DNA from: JADJLQ01 sp034439915
GTDB taxonomy: Bacteria; Bacteroidota; Bacteroidia; Chitinophagales; Saprospiraceae
NCBI GenBank assembly: GCA_034439915.1
Contig: JAWXBI010000256.1
Span: 1-28,549, forward strand
Direction of reading: 5' to 3'
DNA: 28,549 nt
Both the position numbers and the translations under genes were made by a program. Shown here one piece after another: positions 15,900 through 23,922 of the stretch. The notes beneath the pieces were generated by a model, which saw nothing but the letters and a program-made list of their open reading frames with translations, made no database searches and was not told the origin of the DNA. The first letter of the stretch is position 1. Each line of letters begins with the position of its first letter.

Positions 15900-16278
15900 T
15901 TATTTCAGGTGTCCTCGCTTGAAATCAACTTTGGATTTTTCCTGGTTTTGTTTAATCCTGAATTTTACAATTTTGGTAATCAATGCCAAAGGTAGCGGTT
16001 GGTCTAAAGGAAACCCCTTCATATTCGGACAATTCTTTTTTGAATGCTTCAATGCCCGAAGGAGTCGGATAAAATCTGATATGATTTTTAAACGCAGCAA
16101 AATGAACGAGATTGCCATGGAGCACAAAAGTTGGGATCTGGTAATTAATAGTTTCATTAGCCTCCGGTGCAGCCCGCCGAATGGTCCGTCTTATTTCTTC
16201 CAATTTGGCCTTGATGGGAGAGGTAAAGCCGGCTATATATTCATCAATCGTGGTCGGTTTTGATTTATTGGCTATCAT
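15900..16278 (-). pseudogene. DUF1801 protein gene, broken by a frameshift
   Basis: The first frame (16278 down to about 16020) encodes a typical DUF1801 start: TIDEYIAGF, APEANETINYQIPTF, LVHFAAFKNHIRFYPTPSG and FKKELSEYE. After SEYE the frame drifts and stops at 15952. The matching C-terminus (GFPLDQPLPLALITKIVKFR to RGHLK) is in another frame and stops at 15900. Near 16011-16023 the joined protein lacks about six residues that relatives, as I recall them, have between the YxG and the FPLD motif. That fits a real deletion of about 17 bases better than a single-base read error. The family is a small, uncharacterised alpha/beta fold common in Bacteroidota. It is last in a SRPBCC-VOC-DUF1801 cluster. 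Confidence 0.8.
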
Positions 16279-16315
16279 ATCAATTGATTTTGTCGAAAAA
16301 AAATTCTAAGGGTTA

Positions 16316-16790
16316 TCAGGCGCTTTTCAGTTTTTCAATGTCAAATTTTTTCATTTGGAGAAAACCCTTGGTTACGCGGTTCGCCCGGGAAGGATCATTC
16401 AACAGTTTTTCCAATACGGTGGGCACTACTTGCCAGGATACATCAAATTGGTCTTTTAACCAGCCGCATTGGACCCCTACACCCTTCTCTGTAAGTTTAT
16501 CCCAATAATAATCTATTTCTTCCTGGGTATCGCAATACACCTGAAGCGAAATGGCCTCATTAAACTGGAATACGGGTCCGCCATTAATGGTGCTGAAAGA
16601 TTGTCCATCTAAACTAAACCGGATACCCATTACGGTGCCTTCTTGTTGACCGTGTATTTCAAACCCTTCTTTACTGTAGCGGCTGAAGTGATCGAGGGTT
16701 GAATTTTTAAATACCGAAAATATAAAAATTTACCGCTTGCTCGGCCTGATGGTCAAACCACAGGCAGGGCGAAATCATTGATTTTATCAT
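16316..16790 (-). pseudogene. VOC/PhnB-like protein gene with a one-base frameshift
   Basis: From ATG at 16790 the frame reads MIKSMISPCLWFDHQAEQAV then NFY, the usual PhnB-like (3-demethylubiquinone methyltransferase/glyoxalase-like) beginning, but then meets TAA after FGI. Removing one base from the AAAA run at 16717-16720 (plus strand) gives YISVFKNSTLDHFSRYSKEG, which joins without a break to the long remaining frame ending at 16316 (INGGPVFQFNEAISLQVYCD, CGWLKDQFDVSWQVVP, FLQMKKFDIEKL). The repaired protein has about 158 residues, the normal family length. A single-base change in a homopolymer is compatible with either a sequencing error or a real mutation. It begins 8 bases after the SRPBCC gene stop, so the two form an operon. 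The function is unknown. Confidence 0.85.
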
Positions 16791-16798
16791 ATATCCAT

Positions 16799-17236
16799 TC
16801 AGTTAAAAGGGGAATTGGATTCCGCATGATTTTTATAATTATCCAGGATAGCCTGCCAGCCCGCCCGCTGCATTTCAACAGAGTGCGTATTTTCAGCCTC
16901 AAAGGTCTCAATCACTTTCGTCCCATTAGCCTCCGGAATAAATCTGATGTTAACTTTTCTGCCATCGCCCATGGTATAACTGTTCTCCTGATGGGTGATA
17001 ATTTCATCGTATACCCCGCCAAAATCAAAACCCATGCTACCATCTTTAGCTTCCATACGGGATAAAAAACTGCCCCCTTTACGCAGGTCATTTTCGGCGC
17101 GGGGAGTATGCCAATCCTCGGAAGCGTTGTTCCATTGAATAATGTGGTCGGGGGTTGTCCAGAACATCCAGGCTTTTTCGACGGGTACCCGGACTATAGT
17201 TTCAACTGTAACCGTTTTTTTGACTGTTGTTTCCAT
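16799..17236 (-). CDS. SRPBCC (AHSA1/START-like) domain protein
   Basis: This 145-residue protein is one SRPBCC domain of the activator-of-Hsp90-ATPase-1 (AHSA1) type. Visible features are VETIVRVPVEKAWMFWTTPDHIIQWN at the N-terminus, a RKGGSFLSRMEAKDG strand region, and a C-terminal helix EMQRAGWQAILDNYKNHAE. These soluble cytoplasmic proteins have a deep hydrophobic pocket and bind small molecules; the ligand is rarely known. In Bacteroidota they are often found with VOC and DUF1801 proteins, as here. It is intact although both downstream neighbours are frameshifted. It has a 198-base upstream gap without a clear -7 box (CATATTTG near 17280 is one base off). Confidence 0.85.
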   Translation of the reverse strand: METTVKKTVTVETIVRVPVEKAWMFWTTPDHIIQWNNASEDWHTPRAENDLRKGGSFLSRMEAKDGSMGFDFGGVYDEIITHQENSYTMGDGRKVNIRFIPEANGTKVIETFEAENTHSVEMQRAGWQAILDNYKNHAESNSPFN

Positions 17237-17370
17237 ATTTAAGTTTTTACTGATTTATTTTGAAATAATTAATTACCCTGCAAATATGCGGGCGAAAACA
17301 ATCAAAATAGATGTGTAAAAACGACAATAGCAGGGGTCGATTGCGACAAGTTTCTATGGTCTGATTTCAA

Positions 17371-17407
17371 TGCTGGAATGCATAAAAAATGGGTTGATAT
17401 CCCAGCA
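17371..17407 (-). terminator. Possible terminator after the PHB-depolymerase-type gene
   Basis: The outer arms TGCTGG (17371-17376) and CCAGCA (17402-17407) are perfectly complementary. Inside, on the minus strand, TGGG and CCCA form a short stem (about 17390-17404) followed by a run of T residues (AAAAAA on the plus strand at 17384-17389). This lies about 30 bases after the esterase stop. Short stems make this tentative. Confidence 0.35.
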
Positions 17408-17434
17408 GCAATACCAAAACCACAAAGGGGTTCT

Positions 17435-18319
17435 TTATTTCCTTAATCCACCTAAATCGTATTTATTAAAAAACGCCCAAATTTCGGCACTGGCCTGGAT
17501 ATCATAATTCGTACCAGGAACCTTAAACGTTGAACCCGGCCAGGTATGGTCCCCACCATTGATTTTAAAAAATTCCACGGTGGAAGGACCGGGATAGACA
17601 TAATATTCTACAGTGCTGGAATCATCAGCATGGATATCCGGAAGTTTTTGAATGACCGGAATCGAGTCCACCTGATTATTCTTTACCCAAAAATGTAATC
17701 CGGTCATGATGGGAGTGGCTGTGGGATCTCCATTAAAGGGAACCACCTGATCCTGTGTACCATGAATATGCAGGACGGGAATATGACGGGCGGGACGGCA
17801 ATCCCTGAAGACTTCTGGTGTCATAGAACCACTCACAGAGGCGATAGCAGCTATTTTATTGCTCAAATGACAAGCCAGGTGATAACTCATTTCACCTCCA
17901 TTGGAAAAGCCGGCAGCATAAATCCGGTTTAGATCTATTTTATAATGAAACACCATATAGATAATCAGGCTATCCACGAAACCTAAATCATCCACTGGGC
18001 TACCCGGTGTCCAACCTCCGGTGTTCCAATGTGTGGTATCCCGGTATTTAGTGCCTTCGGGATGTACCAGAATAAAATTAGCCGAATCCGCAATGGTGCG
18101 AAAATCCGCATAATACATTTGTTCTTGGGCATTGCTGGTATAGCCATGTAAATTTAATACCATAGGGACCGGTGAATTTGCAGTATATTTTTGAGGGATA
18201 TAAACAATAAATTCCCGTTTGATACCTCCCTGTTGAATGGAATGGGTAATGGTTTTTCCGGAATGACAACCCAATGTACAGCATAACACCAGAGGCAGAA
18301 ATAAAAAATAATTTTTCAT
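17435..18319 (-). CDS. Polyhydroxybutyrate-depolymerase/feruloyl-esterase-type (LpqC) lipoprotein
   Basis: This 294-residue alpha/beta-hydrolase has a lipoprotein leader (LVLCCTLGC, Cys18). The oxyanion-hole motif is NLHGY (56-60), the nucleophile elbow G137-F-S139-N-G141, the acid D190 in HGTQDQVVPFNG, and the histidine H258 in GGDHTWPG. This arrangement is that of the LpqC/PHB depolymerase esterase family, which also includes feruloyl and acetylxylan esterases (CE1). The mature protein is expected to be anchored in the outer or inner membrane facing the periplasm or outside. Substrate cannot be chosen between PHB oligomers and plant-derived esters. There is no binding domain or PHB synthesis gene nearby. 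It stands alone between the DUF1015 and SRPBCC genes. Confidence 0.88.
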   Translation of the reverse strand: MKNYFLFLPLVLCCTLGCHSGKTITHSIQQGGIKREFIVYIPQKYTANSPVPMVLNLHGYTSNAQEQMYYADFRTIADSANFILVHPEGTKYRDTTHWNTGGWTPGSPVDDLGFVDSLIIYMVFHYKIDLNRIYAAGFSNGGEMSYHLACHLSNKIAAIASVSGSMTPEVFRDCRPARHIPVLHIHGTQDQVVPFNGDPTATPIMTGLHFWVKNNQVDSIPVIQKLPDIHADDSSTVEYYVYPGPSTVEFFKINGGDHTWPGSTFKVPGTNYDIQASAEIWAFFNKYDLGGLRK

Positions 18320-18474
18320 ATCTATTTGTTTGTAAAAATACTACGGCGAGATAGCTTGGGATACTTCTATCCGGCGGCTGAATACCAATATTAAAAATAA
18401 AAAAAATTAAATAAACAGACTCAGAACAAATTATTGAAACACGGAAAACAGGGCACTAAAACCCGGAATCAAAC

Positions 18475-19554
18475 TTAACTGTTTTCCGTCGGGTCCATAG
18501 CCACTATCAGTCCATTAATTATCCGTGGTAGAAAAAAAGTACTTTTCGGGGGAAGGACTTTTTTATTGGTTAAAACGTCCAGAGTGGTTAAAGGAGGCAG
18601 TACAAAAATATATTTACCAGGATTGGATTTAGTCAACTTATCCAACAAAGCTAAATGATGGGTAGATTCGGCATAAAAAATCCTCCTGCTTTTTGTTTCA
18701 TTATTTATTTTAAAAACAGGGCCCAGAATTTTTTTGGTAAAAGCCAGGGGCAAGAGTTGGGACCGGGAGGTAGTTTTAAGTTTAAACCGGTATTTTTCCT
18801 GGTCTACCAGCAGGTAAATAAACCCCTTTTTTAGCTCAATTGCTGTCACAGCAGACCATGCGCTGCATTTCTTTTGTATAGCATTTAAAATGGCTGCATG
18901 AGAAGTCGACTTTAATTTTTCGATAATCCGGAAAAAGCCGGATACCGACATTTGGTCCCGGGTAAAATAAGCAGTCAGGATCCGGCTGTGGTTTACCTTA
19001 CCCGATTTTAAATACCTGTTGGACAACGTGGCAAATCGGTGATGGCCATCCGCTATAATGGCTTTGTGGACATGGTGCTTGAATAATTCTGTTAATTTTT
19101 TGATTTCGGCAGGTTGATTTATGACCCAAATCGTGTGCGAGGTTGAAGCATCCGGGAAATTTATTTTCAGCGCCGGGGTTGTTTTCTTTTTTAAATTTTT
19201 CAGCAACCGTAATAACCGGGTATTCGTCCCAATCAGCAAGGCCGCCGGTTTGATCATGGCTTTACGTTCAAAAAACAATAGGGAATGTAATTTTTCTTTA
19301 TTGGCAATAGTTTGTTCGTGTTTTAAAATTTTTTTATTTAGAAAATCCCGGATCTCGGTCAGGGTGATCAACCCGGTTGAACGTATACCTTCATCCACGA
19401 TTTCAATGATAAAATAGGCCGGAGTATTTAATATTTTGAACACTCCTTCCTTAAATACACGATTAAAATGTTGCCTCAGCGCTTCGTAAAAAACATCGTC
19501 AAAACTGATTTTATTCAGATCCGGTAAATAAGCCAAGAAGGGTGTGATGTGCAT
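18475..19554 (-). CDS. DUF1015 family protein
   Basis: This 359-residue protein matches the DUF1015 family. Key phrases are KHEQT at 78-82, a glycine-rich ADGHHRFATL at 168-177, and the closing LPPLTTLDVLTNKKVLPPKST region, in which the family has its conserved KSTFFxPK end. Its N-terminal segment (about 1-60) is shorter than in many relatives of 400 residues or more, so this copy is toward the short end. The biochemical role is unknown. In other Bacteroidota DUF1015 genes often sit with serC/serA, but here the neighbour is gcvT, a gene also of serine/glycine metabolism. A strong terminator (19613-19639) lies between them, so it has a separate transcript. The gene starts from ATG at 19554. 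Confidence 0.85.
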   Translation of the reverse strand: MHITPFLAYLPDLNKISFDDVFYEALRQHFNRVFKEGVFKILNTPAYFIIEIVDEGIRSTGLITLTEIRDFLNKKILKHEQTIANKEKLHSLLFFERKAMIKPAALLIGTNTRLLRLLKNLKKKTTPALKINFPDASTSHTIWVINQPAEIKKLTELFKHHVHKAIIADGHHRFATLSNRYLKSGKVNHSRILTAYFTRDQMSVSGFFRIIEKLKSTSHAAILNAIQKKCSAWSAVTAIELKKGFIYLLVDQEKYRFKLKTTSRSQLLPLAFTKKILGPVFKINNETKSRRIFYAESTHHLALLDKLTKSNPGKYIFVLPPLTTLDVLTNKKVLPPKSTFFLPRIINGLIVAMDPTENS

Positions 19555-19612
19555 ATAAATCTTCTATTCTTTTGATACAGGAAGAAACAAAACAAACAGG
19601 GACAACCGCTTT

Positions 19613-19639
19613 GAATAAAAACGGCATTTTTTGAATGCC
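19613..19639 (-). terminator. Rho-independent terminator after gcvT
   Basis: On the minus strand GGCATT (19639-19634) pairs perfectly with AATGCC (19628-19623) around a five-base loop, followed by GTTTTTATT. It lies about 50 bases past the gcvT stop, in the right orientation. A second inverted repeat, ATCCCCTG (19646-19653) and CAGGGGAT, with an A-run between the arms, lies between it and gcvT. Confidence 0.75.
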
Positions 19640-19688
19640 TTGTTTATCCCCTGACTCAAACAATATAAAAAAAAAACAGGGGATTGGT

Positions 19689-20795
19689 TTATTTTACAAA
19701 AGGCAGGTCGGTAATTTCAGCCGGTAGCATCTTTTCTCCTGCTTTAATTTGAATCGGGGTTCCTGTTTTGGCAAAAGCAATGGAAACATACCCCATACCA
19801 ATCGGATATCCCAGGCAGGGGGAAATAGTCCCGGAAGTGACCTCCCCGATAGAATGCCCATCGGTTGAGTGAATGGAATAATGTTGTCGTGGAACCCTTC
19901 GATCATTGACTTTAAATCCAACCAGTTTTTTTGGGATTCCCTGTTTTTTCTGTTCCTGATAAATGGTTGAAGCTATAAATGGGCCTTTTGAAAGTTTGGT
20001 AATCCAACCTAATCCAGCTTCCAGGGGAGAAGTCAAATCATCAATATCGTGTCCGTAAAGACAATACCCTTTTTCCAGCCTCAGCGTATCCCTGGCTCCC
20101 AACCCTACTGCCCGAATACCTTCCTCCTGACCGGCTTCGAATATTGCATTCCATACCGTAACCGCATGTTTTTCATCAAAATATAATTCATATCCACCTG
20201 CACCGGTATACCCTGTAGCGGAAATAAGCACATTATCAAGACCTGCTAAACGGCCTTTGGTAAAAGTATAATAAGCAAGTGATCCCAGATTTATTTCAGT
20301 TAATCGTTGCAACACCTGGGTGGCGAAAGGGCCCTGGACCGCAAGGAGAGCGGTATGCTCCGAAATATTGACCAACCGGGTATCGAAGGAATTGTGTGTA
20401 TTGATCCAGTTCCAGTCCTTGGCTATATTCCCGGCATTGACCACCAGCATATAAGCCTGTTCCCCCGCAGCGCATTGATCTTCTGATAACCGGTATACCA
20501 ATAAGTCATCTACAATGCCCCCTTTTTCATTGGGAAGGCAACTATACTGCGCTTGCCCTATAGCAAGTTTGGAGACGTCGTTGGTAGTTATGGACTGAAT
20601 GAGGTCAATAGCCTGTTTCCCTTTTACTATAAATTCACCCATATGGGAAACATCAAATACCCCAACTTTATTTCTCACTTGTTTATGCTCTTCCGTAATA
20701 CCCTGAGGATAATAAATCGGCATATTAAATCCGCCAAATTCGCCCATGCGCGCACCTAAAGATTTGTGTATTTCAGCTAAAGCAAGTTCTCTCAT
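19689..20795 (-). CDS. gcvT: Aminomethyltransferase (glycine cleavage system T protein)
   Basis: This 368-residue protein is a full-length GcvT. It moves the methylene group from the aminomethyl-lipoyl H protein to tetrahydrofolate, releasing ammonia, in the cytoplasmic glycine cleavage complex. Recognisable segments are FNMPIYYPQGITEEHKQVR (23-41), GVFDVSHMGEF (45-55), NEKGGIVDDLLVY (89-101, with the conserved aspartate pair), GYTGAGGYELYF, GLGARDTLRLEKGYCLYGHD and the closing IGEVTSGTISPCLG and GYPIGMGYV segments. Length and order match the family. The start overlaps the stop of the HEAT-cyclophilin gene in an ATGA arrangement, so translation is probably coupled. The other glycine-cleavage genes (gcvH, gcvP) are not in the window. 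Confidence 0.97.
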   Translation of the reverse strand: MRELALAEIHKSLGARMGEFGGFNMPIYYPQGITEEHKQVRNKVGVFDVSHMGEFIVKGKQAIDLIQSITTNDVSKLAIGQAQYSCLPNEKGGIVDDLLVYRLSEDQCAAGEQAYMLVVNAGNIAKDWNWINTHNSFDTRLVNISEHTALLAVQGPFATQVLQRLTEINLGSLAYYTFTKGRLAGLDNVLISATGYTGAGGYELYFDEKHAVTVWNAIFEAGQEEGIRAVGLGARDTLRLEKGYCLYGHDIDDLTSPLEAGLGWITKLSKGPFIASTIYQEQKKQGIPKKLVGFKVNDRRVPRQHYSIHSTDGHSIGEVTSGTISPCLGYPIGMGYVSIAFAKTGTPIQIKAGEKMLPAEITDLPFVK

Positions 20796-22801
20796 TCTGT
20801 TATATTGATGCGCTGGATTTTATCACCTATCTGTATCAGATTGACCGTTCCCATTCCAGTCACTACCTCTGCGAAAATAGTATAATTGCCGTCCAGATGC
20901 GGGGTTGGACTATGGGTGATAAAAAACTGACAGCTCTCGGTATGCGGGCCGCTGGATGCCATTCCCACCAATCCGGATTTATTGTAATACACAGAAGGCG
21001 TTTCGGTCCGAATGCTGTAATCCATGGAACCATAACCATCTCCGCGGGGGCAACCACCCTGAATGACAAAATTAGGCACCACGCGGTGAAAATTTTTGCC
21101 GTTAAAATATTCTGATTGGGCCAGACGGACAAAATTTAAAACAGTTGCAGGAGCTTGTTCTTTTAATAACCGCAGCCGGATGTTTCCTTTGTCCGTGATA
21201 ATTTCAGCATAGGAAGCAACGTCTGCAAGGGCAAAATCGGCCACCGATAATTTTTTGTAATTATTCATGGCAGCCAAAGGAGTGGAAGTCCCTTTTAAGG
21301 TATTGAGTGTCTTTCCCAACATATATTGTGCATAGGGGTTTGATACCAGATTCGTTTTCATTTGTTCCAGTCCGGGAATATCGATCAGGTTTTTCAGGCC
21401 CGGCATGGGATCTTTTGACATAGATTCTATGATTTCCAGGGCGGCTTCATCCCCACGGGAAAGATGGTCATTGATAAATGCCAGGATATCTTTTTTTACC
21501 ACCTCTCCATTGCCGAAAGCGCTGCCAAAATATTTGCTTTTGAGCATTTCAACTCCGGATTCCATGACGGCACCATGTATTGCCTGCAAAGAAGACTGCC
21601 TTCCGGTCTCCAGTATAAAACTATAATTTTTAGGATCTGTAGCCAGGGCTTTGAGGCAAGCCATTTTTTCGCTCAGGTTGGTCGAGCGTGCATAGATTGA
21701 TTTTAATTCAGCATTGATATTGCCTTTGGTAATTCCGTAGGCATAGGAATAATTTTTATTGGCAATGGCCAGTAAAGGAATTTTAATCTGCCAGGGAAGA
21801 TTTTCACGGGCAATATTGCGGTATTCGCCGGCATCTGCCACCCTGCCAAAATCATTGAGATAAATAATGGCCGTTGATCCAATGTGCAGATCATTACTTC
21901 GCAACGCATTCAGGATAAGGTTTTTGGTCCTGGAATAGTCAAAATTACTCATAGATCGCAGAGCATTGGAAACCATACGGCTATCCGGGTCTGCACTGAT
22001 GACTCCACCCAGGGCTGTCCAGGCGGGTTCTGATTTAGTTTTACCCAGTGCCAGGATCAAAGGCAATCGGATATCCGCTACCGTTTCGCTGGTATAAATC
22101 TTCAAAATGGTATCCGACAGTGCAGTCAGATCAAGGGGCTTGGCTCTGGCCAGATAATGAGCCGCCATCAAACGCACTTCTTCCGGGTAGATTTTATTGG
22201 AAAGATACCGGAGTGCGGTGCGCGTGCCACTTTCATCCACCATACCACGCAGCATATACCGGTAAATCCCCCTCATCTGGCCAAGAAGCAATAAGGTATC
22301 GGTAGGTTCATAGGTTTCTACGGTGGCCATAGCCTGTAGAAAATCGACCGATCCCAACCTTCCAATGGCTTCCAGAATCGAACTGTTTATAGGTGAATTG
22401 ATGCCCGCCGTATCGTATTGCCGGAAAGCGTTTAACAATGCAGTTTGGCTAAATGGTGAACCAATCAATCCCAGGCTATAAGCAGCGGCTGATGCTACCT
22501 GTACATTGGGGTCACCCAGCATATATGCCAGGGTGTCTTTTATACTGGAATCTCTGACAGAACCCAGGGCTGACGCAGCGGCATAACGTATTGCCGGGGA
22601 AGGAGAACTAAAAAAACCAATTAGCCTCTGAAGATCCTGGTCATTCTGGGCCTGAAGCACCTGTCCAATGAGGGAATCCGTCAAATCGAGCCTTACTTCA
22701 CTGGTGTCTATAAATTCATCTGCAGACTGGTCCCGGCTTACCGGTATACAGGACAGGATCACCAGACCCATCAGGCAAATACTCTGAAACACTGATTTCA
22801 T
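20792..22801 (-). CDS. HEAT-repeat lipoprotein fused to a cyclophilin-type peptidyl-prolyl isomerase
   Basis: This 669-residue protein has a lipoprotein leader (VILSC, Cys18). Residues about 50-480 are alpha-helical HEAT-like repeats, for example DLQRLIGFFSSPSPAIRYAA with AASALGSV, LGDPNVQVASAAAYSLGLIG and similar units. The C-terminal 529-669 is a cyclophilin-type PPIase: FHRVVPNFVIQGG (571-583, R573 the catalytic arginine), the QFFITHSPTPHLDG segment (625-638) and a closing YTIFAEVVTG. Cyclophilins catalyse cis-trans isomerisation of prolyl bonds; the HEAT part probably binds client proteins, so a periplasmic chaperone-like role is likely. It overlaps gcvT by four bases although the two act in different compartments. 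A perfect TAnnTTTG element lies about 60 bases upstream. Confidence 0.9.
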   Translation of the reverse strand: MKSVFQSICLMGLVILSCIPVSRDQSADEFIDTSEVRLDLTDSLIGQVLQAQNDQDLQRLIGFFSSPSPAIRYAAASALGSVRDSSIKDTLAYMLGDPNVQVASAAAYSLGLIGSPFSQTALLNAFRQYDTAGINSPINSSILEAIGRLGSVDFLQAMATVETYEPTDTLLLLGQMRGIYRYMLRGMVDESGTRTALRYLSNKIYPEEVRLMAAHYLARAKPLDLTALSDTILKIYTSETVADIRLPLILALGKTKSEPAWTALGGVISADPDSRMVSNALRSMSNFDYSRTKNLILNALRSNDLHIGSTAIIYLNDFGRVADAGEYRNIARENLPWQIKIPLLAIANKNYSYAYGITKGNINAELKSIYARSTNLSEKMACLKALATDPKNYSFILETGRQSSLQAIHGAVMESGVEMLKSKYFGSAFGNGEVVKKDILAFINDHLSRGDEAALEIIESMSKDPMPGLKNLIDIPGLEQMKTNLVSNPYAQYMLGKTLNTLKGTSTPLAAMNNYKKLSVADFALADVASYAEIITDKGNIRLRLLKEQAPATVLNFVRLAQSEYFNGKNFHRVVPNFVIQGGCPRGDGYGSMDYSIRTETPSVYYNKSGLVGMASSGPHTESCQFFITHSPTPHLDGNYTIFAEVVTGMGTVNLIQIGDKIQRINITE

Positions 22802-22861
22802 GAAGCAATAAGGGGATTAACAGAATATTGAACAGGGAATAGATTCGCCGACAAAACGAAA

Positions 22862-22869
22862 CAAAGGTA
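22862..22869 (-). promoter_or_regulatory. -7 promoter element of the HEAT-cyclophilin/gcvT unit
   Basis: On the minus strand TACCTTTG matches TAnnTTTG exactly, about 60 bases upstream of the ATG at 22801. This would leave a leader of about 54 bases. No clear TTG at the -33 position was found. Confidence 0.45.
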
Positions 22870-22990
22870 TAGAATAGTGCTTTCTTTAAGTCGACCTTTG
22901 AAAAAAAAATCAAATATTCCAGATGGGCGGACCCACGGATCTGCCTTTTTTTTAACGCGGAGACTGATCCTAAAACCTTGATGGATGGGC

Positions 22991-23027
22991 AAAAAAAAAC
23001 CTTTGATCCGTGGGGCTCAAAGGTTTT
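22991..23027 (-). terminator. Strong rho-independent terminator after the 66-residue gene
   Basis: On the minus strand AAAACCTTTGA (23027-23017) pairs perfectly with TCAAAGGTTTT (23006-22996), an 11-pair stem with a 10-base loop, and is followed by at least five more T residues (nine T in total from 22999 to 22991). It begins 29 bases after the stop of the 66-residue gene, which supports that gene being real. Confidence 0.85.
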
Positions 23028-23055
23028 AACCAAATTAGATTCTTTTTTCTATTAC

Positions 23056-23256
23056 TCAGCAAGGAATATATTGAATTTGCAATTTTGCATAATCCATGAT
23101 CCTTCGAACACTCGACAGGGAGGGTCTGATACGGAGGTTTTTGATCTGATCTAAAACGTGCTGCATCTGCATATCAGTCGAAGATTCGAGCTCATTAGCT
23201 TCCGGGTAATTGAAAAAGGAGACAGGTTGATTCCTTTGTGTAAATGTTTTCGCCAT
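23056..23256 (-). CDS. Small conserved-looking hypothetical protein, 66 residues
   Basis: This 66-residue protein (MAKTFTQRNQ...) has no signal peptide or membrane segment. Its second half reads HVLDQIKNLRIRPSLSSVRR then IMDYAKLQIQ. The pattern of a Pro-Ser followed by a helix with hydrophobic residues and a closing Asp-Tyr-(Ala/Ser)-Lys resembles a group of short Bacteroidota proteins that end in a 'IL.YS.AL' helix, but I cannot name it. A dedicated strong terminator follows it, and no overlapping gene exists, so I judge it real. The function is unknown. A 6-base inverted repeat (TTGTGA at 23267-23272, TCACAA at 23284-23289) lies 10-33 bases upstream. Confidence 0.7.
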   Translation of the reverse strand: MAKTFTQRNQPVSFFNYPEANELESSTDMQMQHVLDQIKNLRIRPSLSSVRRIMDYAKLQIQYIPC

Positions 23257-23385
23257 ATAGATTGTTTTGTGATATAATGTTTTTCACAAGAAATAAAACA
23301 GCGCGAAGATTTGAAATATTGTTGCCCCGTTTATCTTTCGTATGTTAAAAAGACAACAAACTGAACCTTAGATCTATACACATGG

Positions 23386-23817
23386 CTATAAAACCCTGTG
23401 CCAGGTCTGGGTGCGATAAATTCCCGACCAGTGAGTACCTCTTACGCGCAGTTCGTTTGGTTTGCCTGGTTCCAGCCAGATGCTGCATTTATAATCATGC
23501 CCGGTGACCGGATCGTAAACCCGCCCATCTTCAAAATAGTGTTCTGATTGTTTTAAATCTTCCATCACGACCATACCCAGAAGAAGCTGATCTTTTCTGG
23601 AGCCCTTGCAACGGTCACAGACTTTATCCGGAGAGTCTTTAAGGAGTTTGGATATTTTGCCAAAGACCACCCCGTTTTGTTCATAGATTTCTACATGGGA
23701 CTTTTCTTTTTTATCCCGGTCGTCCACCGTCTTCCAGGTGCCTATAACGGATTGGGCCCTGACAGCCAGAGTTAAACAAAGCGTAGAGAGGATTCCTAAT
23801 GTTTTTAATGCATTCAT
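23386..23817 (-). CDS. DUF2147 secreted protein
   Basis: This 143-residue protein has a signal peptide (1-22, cut near VRAQ) and one DUF2147 domain. The typical features are IGTWKTVDDRDKKEKSHVEI (25-44), VFGKISKLL, CDRC (67-70) and a closing LRVRGTHWSGIYRTQTWHRV. The family is a small beta-rich, lipocalin-like periplasmic protein of unknown function, found in many Bacteroidota and Proteobacteria. The CxxC pair is common in the family and could bind metal or form a disulfide. A perfect -7 element (23845-23852) lies just upstream, giving a short leader. It is separated from the amylase gene by 105 bases, with no visible terminator for the latter. Confidence 0.9.
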   Translation of the reverse strand: MNALKTLGILSTLCLTLAVRAQSVIGTWKTVDDRDKKEKSHVEIYEQNGVVFGKISKLLKDSPDKVCDRCKGSRKDQLLLGMVVMEDLKQSEHYFEDGRVYDPVTGHDYKCSIWLEPGKPNELRVRGTHWSGIYRTQTWHRVL

Positions 23818-23844
23818 TGATGTTGATTAACGATGACCGGGAAA

Positions 23845-23852
23845 CAAACTTA
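23845..23852 (-). promoter_or_regulatory. -7 promoter element of the DUF2147 gene
   Basis: On the minus strand TAAGTTTG matches TAnnTTTG exactly, 28 bases upstream of the ATG at 23817, giving a leader of about 20 bases. No clear -33 TTG at the expected distance. Confidence 0.45.
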
Positions 23853-23922
23853 TGCTATGGAATTCATAATTTTTGAAAACGGACAAAATTAATCCGGGGT
23901 TTTAGGGTGTAAAGATTCTGAG

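Noticed and set aside
19646..19682. ATCCCCTG/CAGGGGAT inverted repeat as the main gcvT terminator
   Set aside because: The loop is long and the T-run lies within it instead of after the stem; the hairpin at 19613-19639 fits a terminator better.
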